Below, piece after piece: positions 63,494 to 64,000 of a DNA stretch of 64,000 nt. Source of the stretch: an uncultured Pelagibacteraceae bacterium. Lineage in GTDB: Bacteria > Pseudomonadota > Alphaproteobacteria > Pelagibacterales > Pelagibacteraceae. Positions within the stretch are counted from its first letter, which is position 1. Each line of letters begins with the position of its first letter. The stretch lies in NCBI GenBank assembly GCA_902610315.1, contig CACLVA010000001.1, positions 43,614-107,613 on the forward strand, read 5' to 3'. The notes under the pieces were generated by a model that was given only the letters and a program-made list of their open reading frames with translations, searched no databases and was not told where the DNA came from. The translations under genes were made by a program, and so were the position numbers.

Positions 63494-63832
63494 ATGAGTG
63501 ATTTATCAGAAAAAAAATGTGTGCCTTGTGAGGGTGGCATCCCTTCGTTTAACTTAAGCGAAATTCATAAATATCTAAAAAAGGTTGATGGATGGGATGT
63601 TAAAAAAAATGAAAATGAGAATTTTTATTTACTTAAAGAATTTAAGTTTGAAAATTTTTTAAATGCCCAAACTTTTGTCAATAAAGTTGGCACTATAGCC
63701 GAGACAGAAGGTCACCATCCAGATATATGGTTTGGTTGGGGATATGCAAAAATAAAAATATTTACTCATGCTATAAATGGTCTCGCAGAAAGTGATTTTA
63801 TTCTTGCAGCTAAAATTGATAAAATTGTCTAA
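63494..63832 (+). CDS. phhB: Pterin-4a-carbinolamine dehydratase
   Basis: Recycles the pterin cofactor (PCD/DCoH fold), 112 residues. The active-site motif TEGHHPDIWFGWGYAKIKIFTHAINGLAESDFILAAKID contains His74-His75 and the distal His. The N-terminus has ISFNLSEIHKYLKKVDGWDV-like sequence (SFNLSEIHKYLKKVDGWDV), where the family usually has LPGWxx. It follows the tRNA gene by 21 bp and converges with purH (4 bp overlap). Confidence 0.95.
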   Translation: MSDLSEKKCVPCEGGIPSFNLSEIHKYLKKVDGWDVKKNENENFYLLKEFKFENFLNAQTFVNKVGTIAETEGHHPDIWFGWGYAKIKIFTHAINGLAESDFILAAKIDKIV

Positions 63833-64000
63833 TGTCTAAAGTGACGAGTTTTTGAGAAAATTAACACTGTATTTGTATTATTTGCAAATCTTATAATTTC
63901 TTTATCTCTTATAGAACCAAATGGTTGAATGATTGCCTTTACTCCAGATTGAACTAGTTTTTCAACTCCATCGACAAATGGAAAAAATGCATCCGAGGCT
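63829..64000 (-). CDS. purH: Bifunctional AICAR transformylase/IMP cyclohydrolase, C-terminal end
   Basis: Final two steps of IMP synthesis. Only the last 56 codons are in the window; the rest lies beyond its right edge. The visible part reads ASDAFFPFVDGVEKLVQSGV, then KAIIQPFGSIRDKEII and the terminal RHFRH, the well-known PurH C-terminus. The TAG stop overlaps the phhB stop region. Confidence 0.95.
   Translation of the reverse strand, partial: ASDAFFPFVDGVEKLVQSGVKAIIQPFGSIRDKEIIRFANNTNTVLIFSKTRHFRH

Noticed and set aside
1-64000. CRISPR array, prophage, transposase or restriction/defence genes
   Set aside because: I looked for regularly spaced repeats and recognisable mobile or defence proteins and saw none; poly-A/T runs are base-composition effects.

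Overview
The window is a very AT-rich, tightly packed bacterial chromosome segment. Most same-strand neighbours overlap by 1-4 bp, and no gene-free stretch reaches 300 bp; the longest is the 283 bp origin candidate at 45667-45949. Gene content, low GC, small proteins and alphaproteobacterial gene order (murJ-trpS-nfuA, tsaB-fur-miaB-phoH-ybeY-lnt-metK, DUF3576-leuS-lptE-holA, hemE next to the RP001/PpsR family gene, Tim44-like-Smr next to hslUV) point to a free-living marine alphaproteobacterium of the SAR11/Pelagibacterales type. This is inferred from the sequence alone.

Layout. 1-11 kb is a minus-strand block (murJ, trpS, nfuA, a Bax-like hydrolase, then tsaB, fur, miaB, phoH, ybeY, lnt, metK) broken by a plus-strand polysaccharide deacetylase. 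11-20 kb holds maeB, an envelope cluster (DolP-like lipoprotein, rsmI, LpoA-like protein), rdgB and grpE-dnaK-dnaJ. 20-32 kb is the most accessory part. It has two small unannotated proteins, two Fur-box sites upstream of dapB-nth, a PfkB kinase, an FAD oxidoreductase, an esterase lipoprotein and an alkaline-phosphatase-superfamily membrane protein flanked by a short direct repeat. It continues with an IsdG-like haem monooxygenase, exported MsrB, an ArfA-like peptide, an orphan winged-helix regulator, an L,D-transpeptidase, a ThiE-like protein and a strongly expressed porin.

32-46 kb is origin-proximal core: leuS-lptE-holA on plus, then parB-parA-rsmG-mnmG-mnmE-rho-hemJ-hemH-hemE on minus. 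A near-perfect parS lies inside rsmG and a second parS-like palindrome inside holA. The hemE/ppsR intergenic region is the likely chromosomal origin; ppsR carries a single-base frameshift in an A run. Genes to the right (maf, aroE, coaE, dnaQ) are transcribed away from it.

49-64 kb: secB-fxsA, Tim44-like-Smr, hslVU, the histidine operon hisB-H-A-F-E running into small genes, lolA-ftsK, a UbiH-like monooxygenase, a Lon N-terminal domain protein, a TPR-sulfotransferase, tRNA-Gly(GCC), a pterin dehydratase and the 3' end of purH.

The most interesting signals are the oriC/parS neighbourhood, the paired perfect and near-perfect Fur boxes, the ArfA-like 35-residue peptide, the ppsR frameshift, and the GNRA-capped hairpin with a direct repeat around the sulfatase-like gene. 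I did not find a defence system, prophage, IS element or CRISPR array.
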